Origin: Riptortus pedestris | Lineage: Eukaryota; Arthropoda; Insecta; Hemiptera; Alydidae | Assembly: GCA_019009955.1 (NCBI GenBank) | Contig: CM032233.1 | Location: 87,912,001-87,976,000, forward strand | Length of the DNA stretch: 64,000 nt | Reading direction: 5' to 3' | Shown: piece after piece, positions 1 through 12,483 of the stretch | Layout of the letters: the number at the start of each line of letters is the position of its first letter | Numbering within the stretch: the first letter of the stretch is position 1 | Notes under the pieces: model-generated | Database searches by the model: none | The model's input: the letters and a program-made list of their open reading frames with translations, nothing else | Told to the model about the DNA's origin: nothing | Position numbers and translations under genes: made by a program

Positions 1-12
1 ACGTGGCGGATG

Positions 13-1049
13 TTTTAGCAGATTTCCCTTAAGGGAAATCAGCTATAGAGGTCGTACTCGTGACGCGATTTTCGAAATTTTTCTTCGAATGTCCATCGAT
101 CCTACCTAGGAGATGACGACAATGAGGTCCGCTCAAAACTGTATATACGTAGGTGAATCAAATGAAAACCTTAAAAGTGCTGTAAAGTTCAGGTTAAACT
201 TTTAAGGTTTTCATTTGATTCACCCTCGTATATATTTGTCTGTTACCGCTCTAGCGGTTGCAATTATTGTTTAATCGTTACCAAACTCGATATTTAGTCG
301 TTTTATGTCAAGTTGTCAAGTTCGTTAACGGCTGAAATTGGACCAGGGGGAGGGGGGGGGGGGGTTAGAGGGGAGGATTTTCGAAAAATCGAAATATCTC
401 TGTTACTATACATCGGATCGATAATTGTATAGAAACACTCTTATTGCAATTTCAAATTACGATAAATATTGTTCTATACATATTTTCCGTATATTATGAG
501 TATTAACCGAGATATTTGGATATTATAGTTTTACGCTATCAGTAAACACCCACTCCTACTTCTGTCATATTAATAATAAGCTGATATATCATGAACCACT
601 TCATTAAAAGGATAAGTATGGAACATTGCTTTCATTGAACTTTTACTTTGTCAGATATATGCAAATACGTACTGTTGACACCCCTCCCCCTCTTATGTCC
701 TTGGATTACTAATATTTAAGTAATTGAAATTAAAATTATTCTGATTCATTAAAAAATACAGCATTAACTTTAGTAAATAGTTTTCAATAAAACGAATGTG
801 TTATATTCAGATATATTTCATTAATGATTTTCTTTCCGGTGTAGAATTCAGGTTGGCAGGCCTGTTTGTTTACAATTCAGAAGCTTTCCGTTCTAATGTT
901 ATTAACTTCTAACTGAAAGATTTCTCATTACCGTTGGTATTTATTCACTTAATATTTGCGGTGGTGCAACCAGTATGTATACTTATCTATTGTAACCCTT
1001 CGCTTGGGAAATCTGCTTAGTTTACGCAGCCCCTGCGTGACGGACTTTT
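13..1049 (-). mobile_element. HINE-like element, full length, subfamily D
   Basis: Both ends are present: the TTTTAGCAG tail with the GATTTCCC palindrome on the left and GCGTGACGGACTTTT on the right, so the element reads on the minus strand. Internally it has the ACCGCT/AGCGGT hairpin (about 244-255), one A-type module with the C/G-rich tract (about 345-370) and an extra segment of about 350 bp (about 670-1010) shared only with the copy at 6251-7236. The usual (TA)n site is occupied by a short perfect hairpin (152-224). No coding capacity is seen. Assignment to rolling-circle elements is inferred from end structure. Confidence 0.8.
152..224. repeat. Perfect 27-bp inverted repeat (snap-back) inside a HINE-like copy
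   Basis: The arms 152-178 and 198-224 are exact reverse complements (GGTGAATC...GATTCACC) around a 19-bp spacer. The hairpin lies at the position where sister copies carry (TA)n. A CGTA occurs on both sides (148-151 and 227-230), which could be a short target duplication. It could be a tiny foldback MITE or an inverted duplication made during replication. Confidence 0.85.
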
Positions 1050-2620
<1,571 letters not shown>

Positions 2621-3405
2621 ATACATTGAACCTATTATAACATTAAAACATTTTTATAAATCAAGATGCTAAACCTATTTCTTATCCTATTTTACTAAAA
2701 AATCTAGTCAAAGAAAATTTAAATTAATAACATTCACCAATAGAGTTTAAATGCACACATAATATAATGAAGTAGGTTCTTCGTAGCTTACTTCGAAATA
2801 TGACTGTTAATATGAGCCGGATTGGAAAATTCTATATAACGAATCTTGTTATAAATTTAATTTGCTATAAATATTACTTCATACATTTTTTCTGTATATT
2901 TAATATTAACCAAGATATGAGCATTTTTTCAGCATACCCTCAAATCGGATGAAATGAAAAAGAATATTGAAAAATCAATGTTCGGGCAGGGGTGACAATT
3001 TTCTTTGAAACTCAAAATGTGAACTTTTTTTTAAATTTTAAATTCGTTAACAAGAAAAAACGGCTTTAGAAAAAGAAGGTGTCTTTGGGGGACGTGAATA
3101 CAAAATCTGGTTGAAATACTGCATATATTTTACTACTTCTTTATAAAATTGTACATGTTTCACTGCTATTGTATTAGAGAATTTTATTTAAAATACAAAA
3201 TTAAAATGTTAAAGACATTAGGAAATTCTTTGAGCAACATAATATATATTTATAGGATTTAAAAATTGAATTTAACTATTTTATATTGCAGAAGTTTTAA
3301 TTTTTAGCTATTACCAATGAAGAAGAGAATTTCCTTTTTTTATTAAAGGATATATAATAACGTTTCGGAAACATTCCTTTGTATTGTTCTTCCTAAAAAT
3401 AAAAA
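2621..3405 (+). repeat. Unknown dispersed repeat R1, copy with an internal insertion
   Basis: Segments 2621-2720 and 3158-3405 match, in reverse complement, the continuous stretch 7238-7590. Between them about 440 bp (2721-3160) is extra; its middle (about 2805-2920) resembles a HINE-like internal module. The empty site in the sister has four Ts where this copy has TTT on each side, so insertion was into a T run. The class of R1 is unknown. Confidence 0.7.
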
Positions 3406-3539
3406 AATAAAAAAATCGTTATATCTGTCTGTCTTTCTCTCTTTCTCTCCCTCCCTCCTTCACTTTGCTTGCTACCAAGAATACGCGAAATATATTAGCT
3501 GGTTGGATATGATCATATGTGCGCAAACGATATCAAAAA

Positions 3540-3790
3540 TTAAAATGAGGGCAATGTTGTGGCTTATTAACATAATAGGCGTGCCACAAGCATCTGTTTC
3601 ATGGTCACTGGTATTAGTAATACATGGCCTATCTTGTCATGTTTAACATGAAGGTATGTATGCTAAAGGTTTAGCTATCTGGCATACAGAATCTTCAGAT
3701 AATATAGATAAAGCTGTCGAAATATTTAACGACGGCTTGATCGTAAAATGGTCTAGCTCATGAATCTAAATAAAGTCAATTTCTTTAATG
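3540..3790 (+). pseudogene. Non-LTR retrotransposon reverse transcriptase fragment (dead)
   Basis: One frame reads GVPQASV followed about 30 codons later by MYAKGLAIW, then KAVEIFNDGL and KWSSS. This is the conserved non-LTR reverse transcriptase palm order (GVPQGSV, YADDLAIW, then a helix and a WxxxW/LNxxK motif). The catalytic YADD is degraded to YAKG. An in-frame stop lies between the motifs, and the final MNLNK motif is in another frame. Only the palm remains, roughly 80 codons; neither the endonuclease nor the C-terminal region is seen nearby. The clade cannot be named from so little sequence. Confidence 0.75.
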
Positions 3791-5249
3791 AGATCTTGGA
3801 AATCATTAAAAATAACAAAAACAAATGCATTATCTCAATACCTTCATTCAACTTATGTGGCAAAATCATAAATTTATGCTAATCAATGCATAGATTGTAG
3901 CCGTTGACATTTTTATTTTGCAAGAGCAATCTCAGTAGTAACAATGAAATGAATAATCCAGATTCATCACTTGTCAAGATAAAAAATTAGAATCTTCTAA
4001 AAAAAAACTAAACCTTATATCTATTGTAATATCATTATAAATCTTATTTTAATATGTCACTGTGACTGTTTATATTATTATCTTGTCTCTAGGTAATGAT
4101 GTTAACGAAGTCCACTTTTTACTTTTACAACAATACACAGAGACATAATAAACATATTTCAAAATAAAAATAACGTATTCTTATTTTGCGCTTAAATTAT
4201 AAAAATATAAATAAGTATAAATTATGATCTAGAAATTTAAGTTAAAAGATAATGTGGTATTTTAATAGATCTAATACGTAAAAACTTAGGTTGTGATTCC
4301 ATTGATTTTTTTAGCCGTTTTCAGAAGAAAGTGGAAAATATATGGCATGAACCTGAGTCAACATGTTAATATTTGTACGTTAAAATCAGGCTTCAAAGTG
4401 TAATTTAAGCATACTTTAATGGGGCTTCTTACTTATTCCAGTAAAATCAATAAGAGAACTACAAAACGTTCATACTTTCCGTAGAATGTGGTATTTACAG
4501 GCTACGCCTGGCAATTGGTCTTGTGGACAGGTAAACCTGATTTCCACGAGACCGAACAAGGGAATATGAGAGTCACGAGGACATGCAGTGGTTTCCCATT
4601 ACCTTCTGCATCAGAACATCCAGGAATCATGAGGAATATTCCATTCACATCAGTAAAGGCATGACTGGAGAAATTTCGATTCGAGGCCAGAGTTGTTAGA
4701 TAGCCATCCCTTCGTAGCCTGCATAAGTTGACTAATGATAGACTATTACCCAGTATGTGTATGCAGACTACAACTGTAACCAACTCTCCAGTCTTGCCCC
4801 CACTGCCATGTTGTAAGTGAGAATTTAGACAAGGAGAGGAGTATTCCGAGGAATAGGAATTTGAAATTTTTTCCCACTGTCTTCTTTATAAGACTTAATT
4901 ACTTACAGGGCGCTACAGTCCTTGTAGGACCTGGATGCCTGTCACCTTCTTCTTCCAATTTCGGATCCTTAGCCTTCTCGAGTCTCCTCTCAGCTGAAGT
5001 GGCCTCACCCTACCTGGTGCATCACGCAACATTTTCCCGTACTAGCCTGAAGCATCTGGATTTCTTTGAAGCACAGATAATGCCAGGTTACAAGTCAATC
5101 GGTTCGTCAATGCGTTTGCCCTCTAACTGTACTATTCAAATTCAAAAACGTCCTAAATTAACCTGTACCAAGTTTAGGAAATTGGAAAACGTATTGTTAG
5201 CGCACAAAAACTTCAGATTTCAACGTAATTATTCGTTTTGACCCACCCT
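3791..5249. other. Intergenic, unsupported ORFs only
   Basis: AT-rich to about 4400, then more GC-balanced to 5240. A minus-strand ORF of 93 codons (4502-4783) and a plus-strand ORF of 126 codons (4861-5241) exist, but neither shows a recognisable domain or a complete gene structure. The last 100 bp (about 5141-5249) weakly resemble 10455-10528. Confidence 0.4.
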
Positions 5250-5422
5250 GAATCCATACGTGACGACTATACTTACTTACGCACCCTACTCAACTTACCA
5301 AGATCAAATTTCATGTTAAGGAATGCTGAGAGATTTATTTAAGAATCTCTCCTTTTGAATAAAATCGACCGGTAGGGCGACCGGTGTGAGTTAACAAAGG
5401 ATGAAAATTAAAAAATGGGGAA
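5250..5422 (+). repeat. Repeat R2: 170-bp segment fused to a HINE-like 5' end
   Basis: Begins GAATCCATACGTGACGAC and matches 10529-10702 almost base for base until it runs into the HINE-like sequence GCTGCGTTAAC. The two loci therefore share sequence upstream of the normal HINE 5' end, and both lack the AAAAGTCCGTCACG start. Confidence 0.7.
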
Positions 5423-5943
5423 GCTGCGTTAACTAAGCAGATTTCCCATGTGCGTCAAGTATTTGCATTTATCTCAAAATGTAAAGGTTTAATGAGAACA
5501 ATGTTAGAAATAAAGTGCTTCATAAAATATGTGCTTATTGTTAATACGACATGAGTCTGAGTGGGGGTTTACAGGAAGCCGAAAACTAATAAATGCGAAT
5601 ATCTCGGTTAATAATCAAGATAGTGAAAAAATGTACACAACAACATTTATAGAACGTTACATTTGCAATAAGATTGGGTTTTATACAATTTTTCAATCTG
5701 GCGTATAATAACGGAGATATTTTGAATTTTTGAAATTTCACCTCCCCCCTCTAAACCATCCCTCCCACTCGTTCGATTTCAGCCATTAACGAACTCGACC
5801 TTTAGTTTTACACGAAACGCTTATATATCGAGTTTGTTTGGTTACGATCAAATAAGAATTGCGACCGCTATAGCGGTAACAGAGAATTGTATAGTTTCGT
5901 CATCTACTAGGTATGATCGATGGACAGTTAAGGAAATGTTTCC
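5423..5943 (+). mobile_element. HINE-like element, 5' variant, 3' truncated
   Basis: Starts at GCTGCGTTAACTAAGCAG, passes through one A module, the C-rich tract (about 5743-5765) and the ACCGCT-AT-AGCGGT hairpin (about 5865), then stops inside the conserved tail at about 5943. The terminal palindrome is lost and there is no microsatellite at the usual place. Confidence 0.75.
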
Positions 5944-6125
5944 GTTCGGTGAAGACTTTATGACCAAACACTCTCAGAAGAAATAGCGGCGGCTCCTTAT
6001 TACCCCGTCTGCAAATGACTCTATCCTCACTTTCTGTGACTTTGAACAAAAGTAAACAATACAAAACATAGAACTTTGAATGTCTGGGTATGTATAATAA
6101 AATCCCGAGACGGAAATCAACCATG

Positions 6126-6185
6126 GCGGTTGTACTAAGATGAGGTTTTAAAAAATATTCTTCAACCCTACCTAGGCGTGGAAAA
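6126..6185 (-). mobile_element. HINE-like tail fragment
   Basis: About 60 bp resembling the conserved minus-strand tail (GTTGTACT, then CTTCAA and CCTACCTAGG), without its palindrome. Old and degenerate. Confidence 0.5.
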
Positions 6186-6250
6186 TAGAAATTAAAGTAA
6201 CTTCATCTACGTATCACTCCTGTAAGAGTGTATCACATAAGTGACGGGCT

Positions 6251-7236
6251 TATTAGCAGATTTCCCTTAAGGGAAATCAGCTATTGAGGTTGTACTCATG
6301 ACGCGATTTTCGAAATTTTTCTTCAAATGTCCATCGATCCTACCGAGGAGATGACGAAAATGAGGTCCGTTCAAAACTGTATATATCTATCTATCTATCT
6401 ATATATTTGTCTGTTACCGCTCTAGCGGTCGCAATTTTTGTTTAATCGTTACCAAACTCGATATTTAGTCGTTTTATGTAAAAAGAAAGATCAAGTTCGT
6501 TAACCGCTGATATCGGGCCAGGGGGAGGGGGGGTTTAGAGGGGAGGATTTTTGAAATATCGAAATATCTCCGTTACCATAGGTCGGATCGAAAAATTGTA
6601 TATAACCGATCTTATTGCAAATTAAATTTACTATAAATATTGTTATATACGTTTATTCTCTATTTTGAATATTAACCGAGATATTTGCATTTTTCAGTTT
6701 TCAGCAAACCGCCACTTCTTGTCATGTTACGTAAACAATACTCTGCTACATAATAAATCACATTATTGAAAGTTTAAATACCAAAAATTGTATTCAAGAG
6801 ACCTTTATTATACGAGACACATGCAAATATGCCCTGCTGACCCCCCCCATCTTAAAGTTTTGGACTACTAAAATTTTATTGATTTTGATTGAGATAACAA
6901 TTATTCAGACTCATTATTAATTACAGTACTAGATATAGTAAATAGTTCTCAATAAAATAATGTGTTATATTTTGATATATTTCAGTAATTGTTTTTCTTT
7001 CCGGTGTGAGGCAGAGGTTAGGTTAGAAATGTTAACAAACGGGTCGGCGCCCGTTTGTTTACATTTCTAACCTAACGCTTCCTGTCGGCAGGTTATTGAA
7101 ATTGGTTGAAACATTTCTTATTTCCGTATGTATTTATTCACGGTGTTGTTGTGTTAGCAGTATGTATATTTATCTATTACTAAACATCACGTGGGAAATC
7201 TGCTTAGTTTACGCAGCCCCTGCGTGACGGACTTTT
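6251..7236 (-). mobile_element. HINE-like element, full length, subfamily D
   Basis: Intact palindrome and tail on the left (about 6254-6380), a short CTAT/TA run, the ACCGCT/AGCGGT hairpin, one A module, then a segment of about 370 bp (about 6830-7190) shared only with 13-1049. It ends GCGTGACGGACTTTT. A near-perfect 27-bp inverted repeat (7017-7076) sits in the extra segment. Confidence 0.8.
7017..7076. repeat. 27-bp near-perfect inverted repeat with TTAGG-like arms
   Basis: Arms 7017-7043 and 7050-7076 pair with one mismatch around a 6-bp spacer. Each arm starts GTTAGGTTAG on one strand. The matching region of the sister copy (about 845-885) lacks this symmetry, so the hairpin arose after the copies split. 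Confidence 0.85.
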
Positions 7237-7237
7237 T

Positions 7238-7590
7238 TCAATTAGGAAGAACAATAAAAAGGAATATTTCCAAAAAATTATTATATATTCTCTAATAATA
7301 AAAAGAAAATCTCTTCATCATTGGTAATAGCTAAAAATCAAAACTTCTGCAATATAAAATAGTTTAATTCTATTTTTTAATCCTATAAATATATATTTTG
7401 TTGCTCAAAGAATTTCCTAATGCATTTACGACTTTAATTTTTTGTTTTAAATAAAATTCTCAAATACAATAGCAGTGAAAATTTTCTTTGACTAGATTTT
7501 TCAGTAAAATAGGATAAGAAATAGGTTTATCATCTGGATTTATAAAAATGTTTCAATATTATAAGGTTCTATGTACATGTGTGTCCTTTT
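7238..7590 (-). repeat. Unknown dispersed repeat R1, uninterrupted copy
   Basis: Reverse complement of 2621-2720 plus 3158-3405, without the 440-bp insertion found there. It directly follows the 5' end of the HINE-like copy at 7236. Confidence 0.7.
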
Positions 7591-7693
7591 TCGTTAACGG
7601 GGGTTGTACGTCGAGTTGAATGAGTTCACTTCGTATAGCTCTGATCGCATAAGTCTCAGGAGTGGCTAAAAGTCTACAAGGCCAACCGGAAAA

Positions 7694-7695
<2 letters not shown>

Positions 7696-7743
<48 letters not shown>
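7696..7743. repeat. (TA)n microsatellite
   Basis: Uninterrupted TA run followed by a degenerate HINE-like tail. Confidence 0.95.
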
Positions 7744-7745
<2 letters not shown>

Positions 7746-7796
7746 ATCATTTCGTCATCTCCTGGATTAGGAGATCCCTTAAGGGAATTCCGCAAA
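7744..7796 (+). mobile_element. HINE-like 3' end fragment
   Basis: TTTCGTCATCTCCTGG, then a deletion, then the CCCTTAAGGG palindrome core and an A run. Only the microsatellite and the shortened tail remain. Confidence 0.6.
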
Positions 7797-8236
7797 AAAT
7801 AGATTGTGATGGATCCTTGCTATGAATATAATAATCCCTCATTATTCAATCTCTAAAGATTACCTGAGCAAAGCCAACTACCTCAGCTAGTTTATTTTAT
7901 AATATCCACTGCCCATTAGGTACTAGCGGGCACACATATCAAAGCACTAACGTAAATTGGCAACACGAACCCTTAATGGGATTGGATACACTTAATGCTG
8001 ACGGCTATGATGTGTTTACCGCTCCCGTTATTTGTGGGCTGCTAATCCATTACAAGAGAAATCTGATGCTTGTACATCCATCGCCTCTAAACTCTCTCTA
8101 AAGAGGAAACAACAAACGTAAATTTACTGAATATGTGTAATTTGAAGCTCACATACAGAATATTACATTTCACGATGATGAAATATTATATATATTACTT
8201 ATTTCGGTGTGGAAAATGGGGAAATTGAGTTTGACG
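7797..8236. other. Intergenic, nothing recognised
   Basis: No element ends, coding pattern or RNA gene seen in this stretch. Confidence 0.4.
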
Positions 8237-8888
8237 TTTTAGCGGATTTTCCTTCAGGGAAATCAGCTATTGAGGTATATAATGAACCATATCTTTTTTA
8301 ATGCTCAAATGCCAAATATTGATTTCAAGAGACCTTTATTAAGCTAGAAACATGTTAATTTGTTATGTGATGTCGAATATACTTAAAATTCAACGTTCTT
8401 GTTTTGAATATGTTTATTTTAGGTAGTTCATCTACAGTTATTATAGAAACAACTGTCATATTATCTCTTATACGAGTTATTTAGACATAGTTGGCCCACT
8501 ATGTTTATTTTATCTGTACCATACTCGATATTTAGCCGTTTCGGTCAAAACTAAAGGTCTATGGGCAGAAATCGGACCAGGAATAGGGAGGGGGATTCGA
8601 AAATCGAAAACACCTCCGTTATTATGAATCGCATCGTACAATATTATAGAACCAATCTTGATAGAATGTTGATGGTCTACAAATGTTGTAACAAGCATTT
8701 TTTCGTAACTCAAATATTAAGCGAGTTATTTGTGCTTTCTTGTTTTCAGCCTTCATTAAATCTCCTCTTCTAACCATCAGCTTTTTACATAGAAATAGAG
8801 AATATGTGGTGAGATGAGATCATTAGTGTGGCATACCAGCGTGGGGGAAGTCTGCTTAGTTTACGCAGTCCCTACGTGATGGATTTTT
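8237..8888 (-). mobile_element. HINE-like element, B-module subfamily, internally deleted
   Basis: The tail starts TTTTAGCGGATTTTCC but breaks off after TATTGAGG, so the hairpin and microsatellite region is missing. The body is a B-type module (CACCTCCGTTATTATGAATC, then GAGATGAGATCATTAG near the 5' side). The right end is CCTACGTGATGGATTTTT, a diverged 5' terminus. Confidence 0.7.
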
Positions 8889-9219
8889 ATGAATGCGTGA
8901 TATTGTGAGAGTGTTTATTTTTAAATGGGTACAAGCGTAAGTAAGGCTGTAAGGGTTTTATATTCAGGCATGTTTATAATATAAACTTTTTCTATGTATT
9001 TCATAGATTTAGAAAGATTTTTATATTATTAGTTCATTACTTGAAATGGTATGAAAACTCTTGTATTGCTATATGTTATGTGCCAGTATACTGAAGGTGA
9101 GATTTAATCCCGATAGTATTATGATATAATAAAACGATCTTCGTGTAGTGTGTGTTGCAGCTTTTTACTGCCAACCTCTGATAATGGGTCATTATCAGCC
9201 AGTCCATAGTTCACACTGA
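8889..9219. other. Intergenic, nothing recognised
   Basis: No supported feature. Confidence 0.4.
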
Positions 9220-10032
9220 AAAAGTGCGTCACACTGCATAAACTAAGGAGATTTCTCACGAGCTGGAATATGAGTCGCAGGTGATCTCAACTCGCCATTC
9301 ATTTCTACCGTTGTTAGGAAACAAGAATCGAAATACCAGCTGGATATGATATGTTTATTGCCTCAGTTACTCAACGTGAAAATCGGATGAGTAGAAGTGG
9401 AGTTTTACCGACGGGTGAAGAAAAAGAAACTATTAATAACTCCATTAATATTTGAGCTACGAAAATATGTATAAAACAACAACAGTTCCATAAGATTGGC
9501 TTTCTAACATTTTTTGACTGGACTCATACTATCGACGATATTTTGAATTTTCGAATTAACCCCTCTAACCCTCCCCCCCCCTATACGGAGTCTTTTTTCA
9601 TCCATTAACAAATATGATCTTTAGTGTCGAAAGTAAAAGTTCAATGAAAACAATATTCGGTATTTAACCTTGGAATGAACTGGTTCATCTTATTATTAAT
9701 ATGACATGAGTAGGAGAGCCCCCCCCCCCTCTTATTGATAGCCGAATACTATAAAATCCAAATATCTCGGTTATTATTCATGATACAGAATATATGTATA
9801 GAACAAAAACTATGGTCCATTCAATTTTCAATAAGTATAGCAACGGTGATAATTCGAATTTTCGAAATTACCCCTCTTACTGGTCCTTCAAAATTAAATA
9901 TATAATTTTGAACGGACCTCATTTTTCGTCATCTCCTAGGTAGGATCGATGCACATTTGAGGAAATGTTTCGAATATGGCGCCAAGAGTACAACCTCAAT
10001 AGCTGATATCTTTTAAGGGAAATCTGTTAAAA
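9220..10032 (+). mobile_element. HINE-like element with B then A module
   Basis: Diverged 5' end (AAAAGTGCGTCACACTGC), then a B module (about 9400-9600), an A module (about 9640-9880), a tail without microsatellite (from about 9910) and the 3' end AAATCTGTTAAAA. It shows that the two module types can sit in series in one element. The left palindrome arm is damaged. Confidence 0.75.
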
Positions 10033-10528
10033 TTGGATTTAATTTACAAGATCAATGATTGCTTAATTTATTTTAGTGAAGTATTTCAGTTGAAATTCAT
10101 GAACTCCCAAATATTTATAGGAAGGATTGGACAGTATTGGCTGAGGGAATGATGTGAGTGAGAGGGGGAGGGGGATAGCGGGGAGTAACGGATCGCTCCT
10201 AGATGGGAATGGCTTACTTCCAACCTTCAATCCTCTTCTACAGTGTAGAGTTGGCAACTCAACTCCAACTCCAGGACTATTATTTTCATCCGGTTCAAAG
10301 CAGGCATTTCTTTGCATTTAATACTGCATTTGTACATTTCCAAGTTGGCCAACATCTGTTGTACAATAGTCTGTCACGCTGGGGCTGTTTAATTAGCAAA
10401 TTTACATAAGAATGTAGAGTGGAGGAGTTCAACCCAAAGAAATATGTTATTGCTATCCAAAACATCAATTTTAACTTGTACGAAGTTAAAGAAATATTGT
10501 CATCGCAAAAAAAAAACTTCGGCTTTCA
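10033..10528. other. Intergenic, nothing recognised
   Basis: Includes overlapping ORFs of 84 and 68 codons on opposite strands (10063-10409) without domain signals. The last 75 bp weakly match 5141-5249. Confidence 0.4.
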
Positions 10529-10702
10529 GAATCCATACGTGACGACTATACTTATGTACGCACGCTACTCAACTTAGAAAGTTCAAATTTCATGTTTAGG
10601 AATGCTGAGAGATTTATTTGAGCATCTCTTCTTTTGAATGAATACGACGTAGAGCAGCGAGCGGTGAGGGTTAGCAAAGGGTGAAAATTAAAAAATCGGG
10701 GA
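10529..10702 (+). repeat. Repeat R2, second copy
   Basis: Matches 5250-5422 and, as there, runs directly into a HINE-like body lacking the canonical 5' end. Confidence 0.7.
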
Positions 10703-11162
10703 ACTGCGTTAGCAGATTTCACGTATTTGCATTTATCTCAAAACGTAAAAGTTCTATAAGAACAATATTTGGTATTTAGGCTTCAAATAAACTGCGTCAT
10801 AATATAACAGCTTATAATTAATGTAAATTTATCATAAGGGATTATCGTTAATGGGGGTTTCCTGAAGGCCGAAAACTAAAAATAATGCTAATATCTTGGT
10901 TAATAATCAAGACAGTGAAAAAACGTACATAACAACATTTATCGAAAATTACATTTGCAATAAGATTGGCTTTATACAATTTTTCGATCCGATGCCTAAT
11001 AATAATAACGGAGATATTAAGAATTTTCATAAAAATTCCCTCCTCTAACCACCCCTCCCACTGGTTGGATTTTAGTCTTTAACGAACTTGATCTTTAGTT
11101 TTACATTACATATCGAGTTTGGTAACGTTCAATGAAAAAGTTTCGATCGCTAAAGCGTTAAC

Positions 11163-11223
<61 letters not shown>
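10703..11223 (+). mobile_element. HINE-like element, left part, split by a long-TIR element
   Basis: 5' variant beginning CTGCGTTAGCAG, A module, C-rich tract, damaged hairpin (CGCTAAAGCGTTAACAG) and (TA)n at about 11165-11223. The element resumes after the insertion at about 12340 and ends at 12483. Confidence 0.8.
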
Positions 11224-11226
<3 letters not shown>

Positions 11227-12338
11227 TATCGCAAGTAGTTGACAATCCTTAAAACGGTAAAACTACACCGAAAATCTAGTTAAACGCCACCAACCGCAGG
11301 TTTCTATCTCATTCCGATCCGGACATACGTCGTTCTAAAGGTTATTTCGAGAAAACCATGGTTTTTGTAAGAAACCCCCAATTTTCTCTACTTTTACACA
11401 TTTTTTTTTTTTCAACGTTTCATTACATATTTGAAATCAGCATTAAATTTACTTTAAGGCTTATGCACTTTCAATGGTCACAAGTACCTTTTTCACACCA
11501 CAACTACAGATCGGACTATGTTTCGAGGATCACTACTCTTCCAAAAAGATCCTACTAACTGCCGAATCATACAAAAGTTGTAAAATTTAATTAACTTTCC
11601 AACGGTGTACTGAGAACTGCAATTATCTCTCAATTTCATAATGCAATTGGAATGGGACTGGAAAAAAACAACTAATAAATAAAACGTATATACTGTTTAT
11701 TTTTATGATTATATCAAAAATAAATGATAATTATTTTTGATATAAATTAAAAAGAATAATTAACGTAATTCTTACAATAAAGTCGAATGATAAATATGAA
11801 AATAGAGTTTAGTAATTTTATAATTTAATTAGAATAGGGGGATAATAGAAACCTAAAAGAACGTGAGGGAGTGGCTGACATGAGCATAGTTCTTGTTTAC
11901 TTATTATGGATTATGTTCGGATTACGGTTTACCTTATCTCTCTTATCCTCCGTCTGCCCAATTTCTGTTCTAAATATTAATAATTGTCTAGGAGTGATCC
12001 TCGAAACATTGTTGCTAACGAGACTTTTTTTTAAATTTCTATTTTTTGATCTGTAATTGCGGCGTGAAAAGGTTACTTGTGAACATTGAAAGTGAATAAG
12101 CCTTAAAGTACAAAAAATTAATGCTGATTTCAAATATGTAATGAAATGTTGAAAAAAATGTGTAAAAGTAGAGAAAATTTGAGTTTTCCTACAAAAACAG
12201 GGTTTTCTCGAAATAACCTTTAGAACGGCATATGTCCGGAACGGATTGAAATATAAACCTGCGGTTGGTGGCGTTTAACTACATTTTTGGTGTAGTTTTA
12301 CCTTGTTAAGGTTTGTCAACTACTTGCGATACACCCTG
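11224..12338. mobile_element. Non-autonomous DNA transposon with about 320-350-bp TIRs
   Basis: The left arm (11224-about 11545) begins GTGTATCGCAAGTAGTTGAC and the right arm (about 11985-12338) is its inverted copy ending CTTGCGATACACCCTG. Arms stay alignable through TTTCGAGGATCACT at their inner ends. The middle, about 440 bp, is AT-rich with no transposase; ORFs of 61-78 codons on either strand lie in the arms and have no domain. It sits in a TA run, so a TA target duplication cannot be resolved. The outermost AGGGTG resembles the 15.8-kb element. Superfamily is undetermined. Confidence 0.8.
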
Positions 12339-12483
12339 TATATACATATACATATACATATATTATGGACCTCATTTTTTTCATTCCTAAGTAGGATCGA
12401 TGGATATTTCAGAAAACTTTTGCAAAAATCGTTCACGAGTACAACCTCAATACCTGATTTGCCTTAAGCGAAATCTGCTAAAA
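12339..12483 (+). mobile_element. HINE-like element, right part of the split copy
   Basis: After a short TACATA run comes the conserved tail (GGACCTCATTTTTTTCATTC, GGATCGATGG, GAGTACAACCTCAATA) and the 3' end GAAATCTGCTAAAA. It completes the copy that starts at 10703. Confidence 0.8.

Noticed and set aside
4502..5241. Two ORFs of 93 and 126 codons on opposite strands as possible exons
   Set aside because: No recognisable domain and no consistent splice sites. GGCGCTACAGTCCTTGTAGG at about 4910 looked like a SINE/LINE remnant, but no tRNA boxes or second copy were found.
7559..7795. ORFs containing YIYIYI runs here and at 20180, 21747, 37666, 38606-38853, 45957-46280, 48014, 56311 and 62617
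   Set aside because: They read through (TA)n arrays and HINE-like or MITE sequence; the frames differ between copies.
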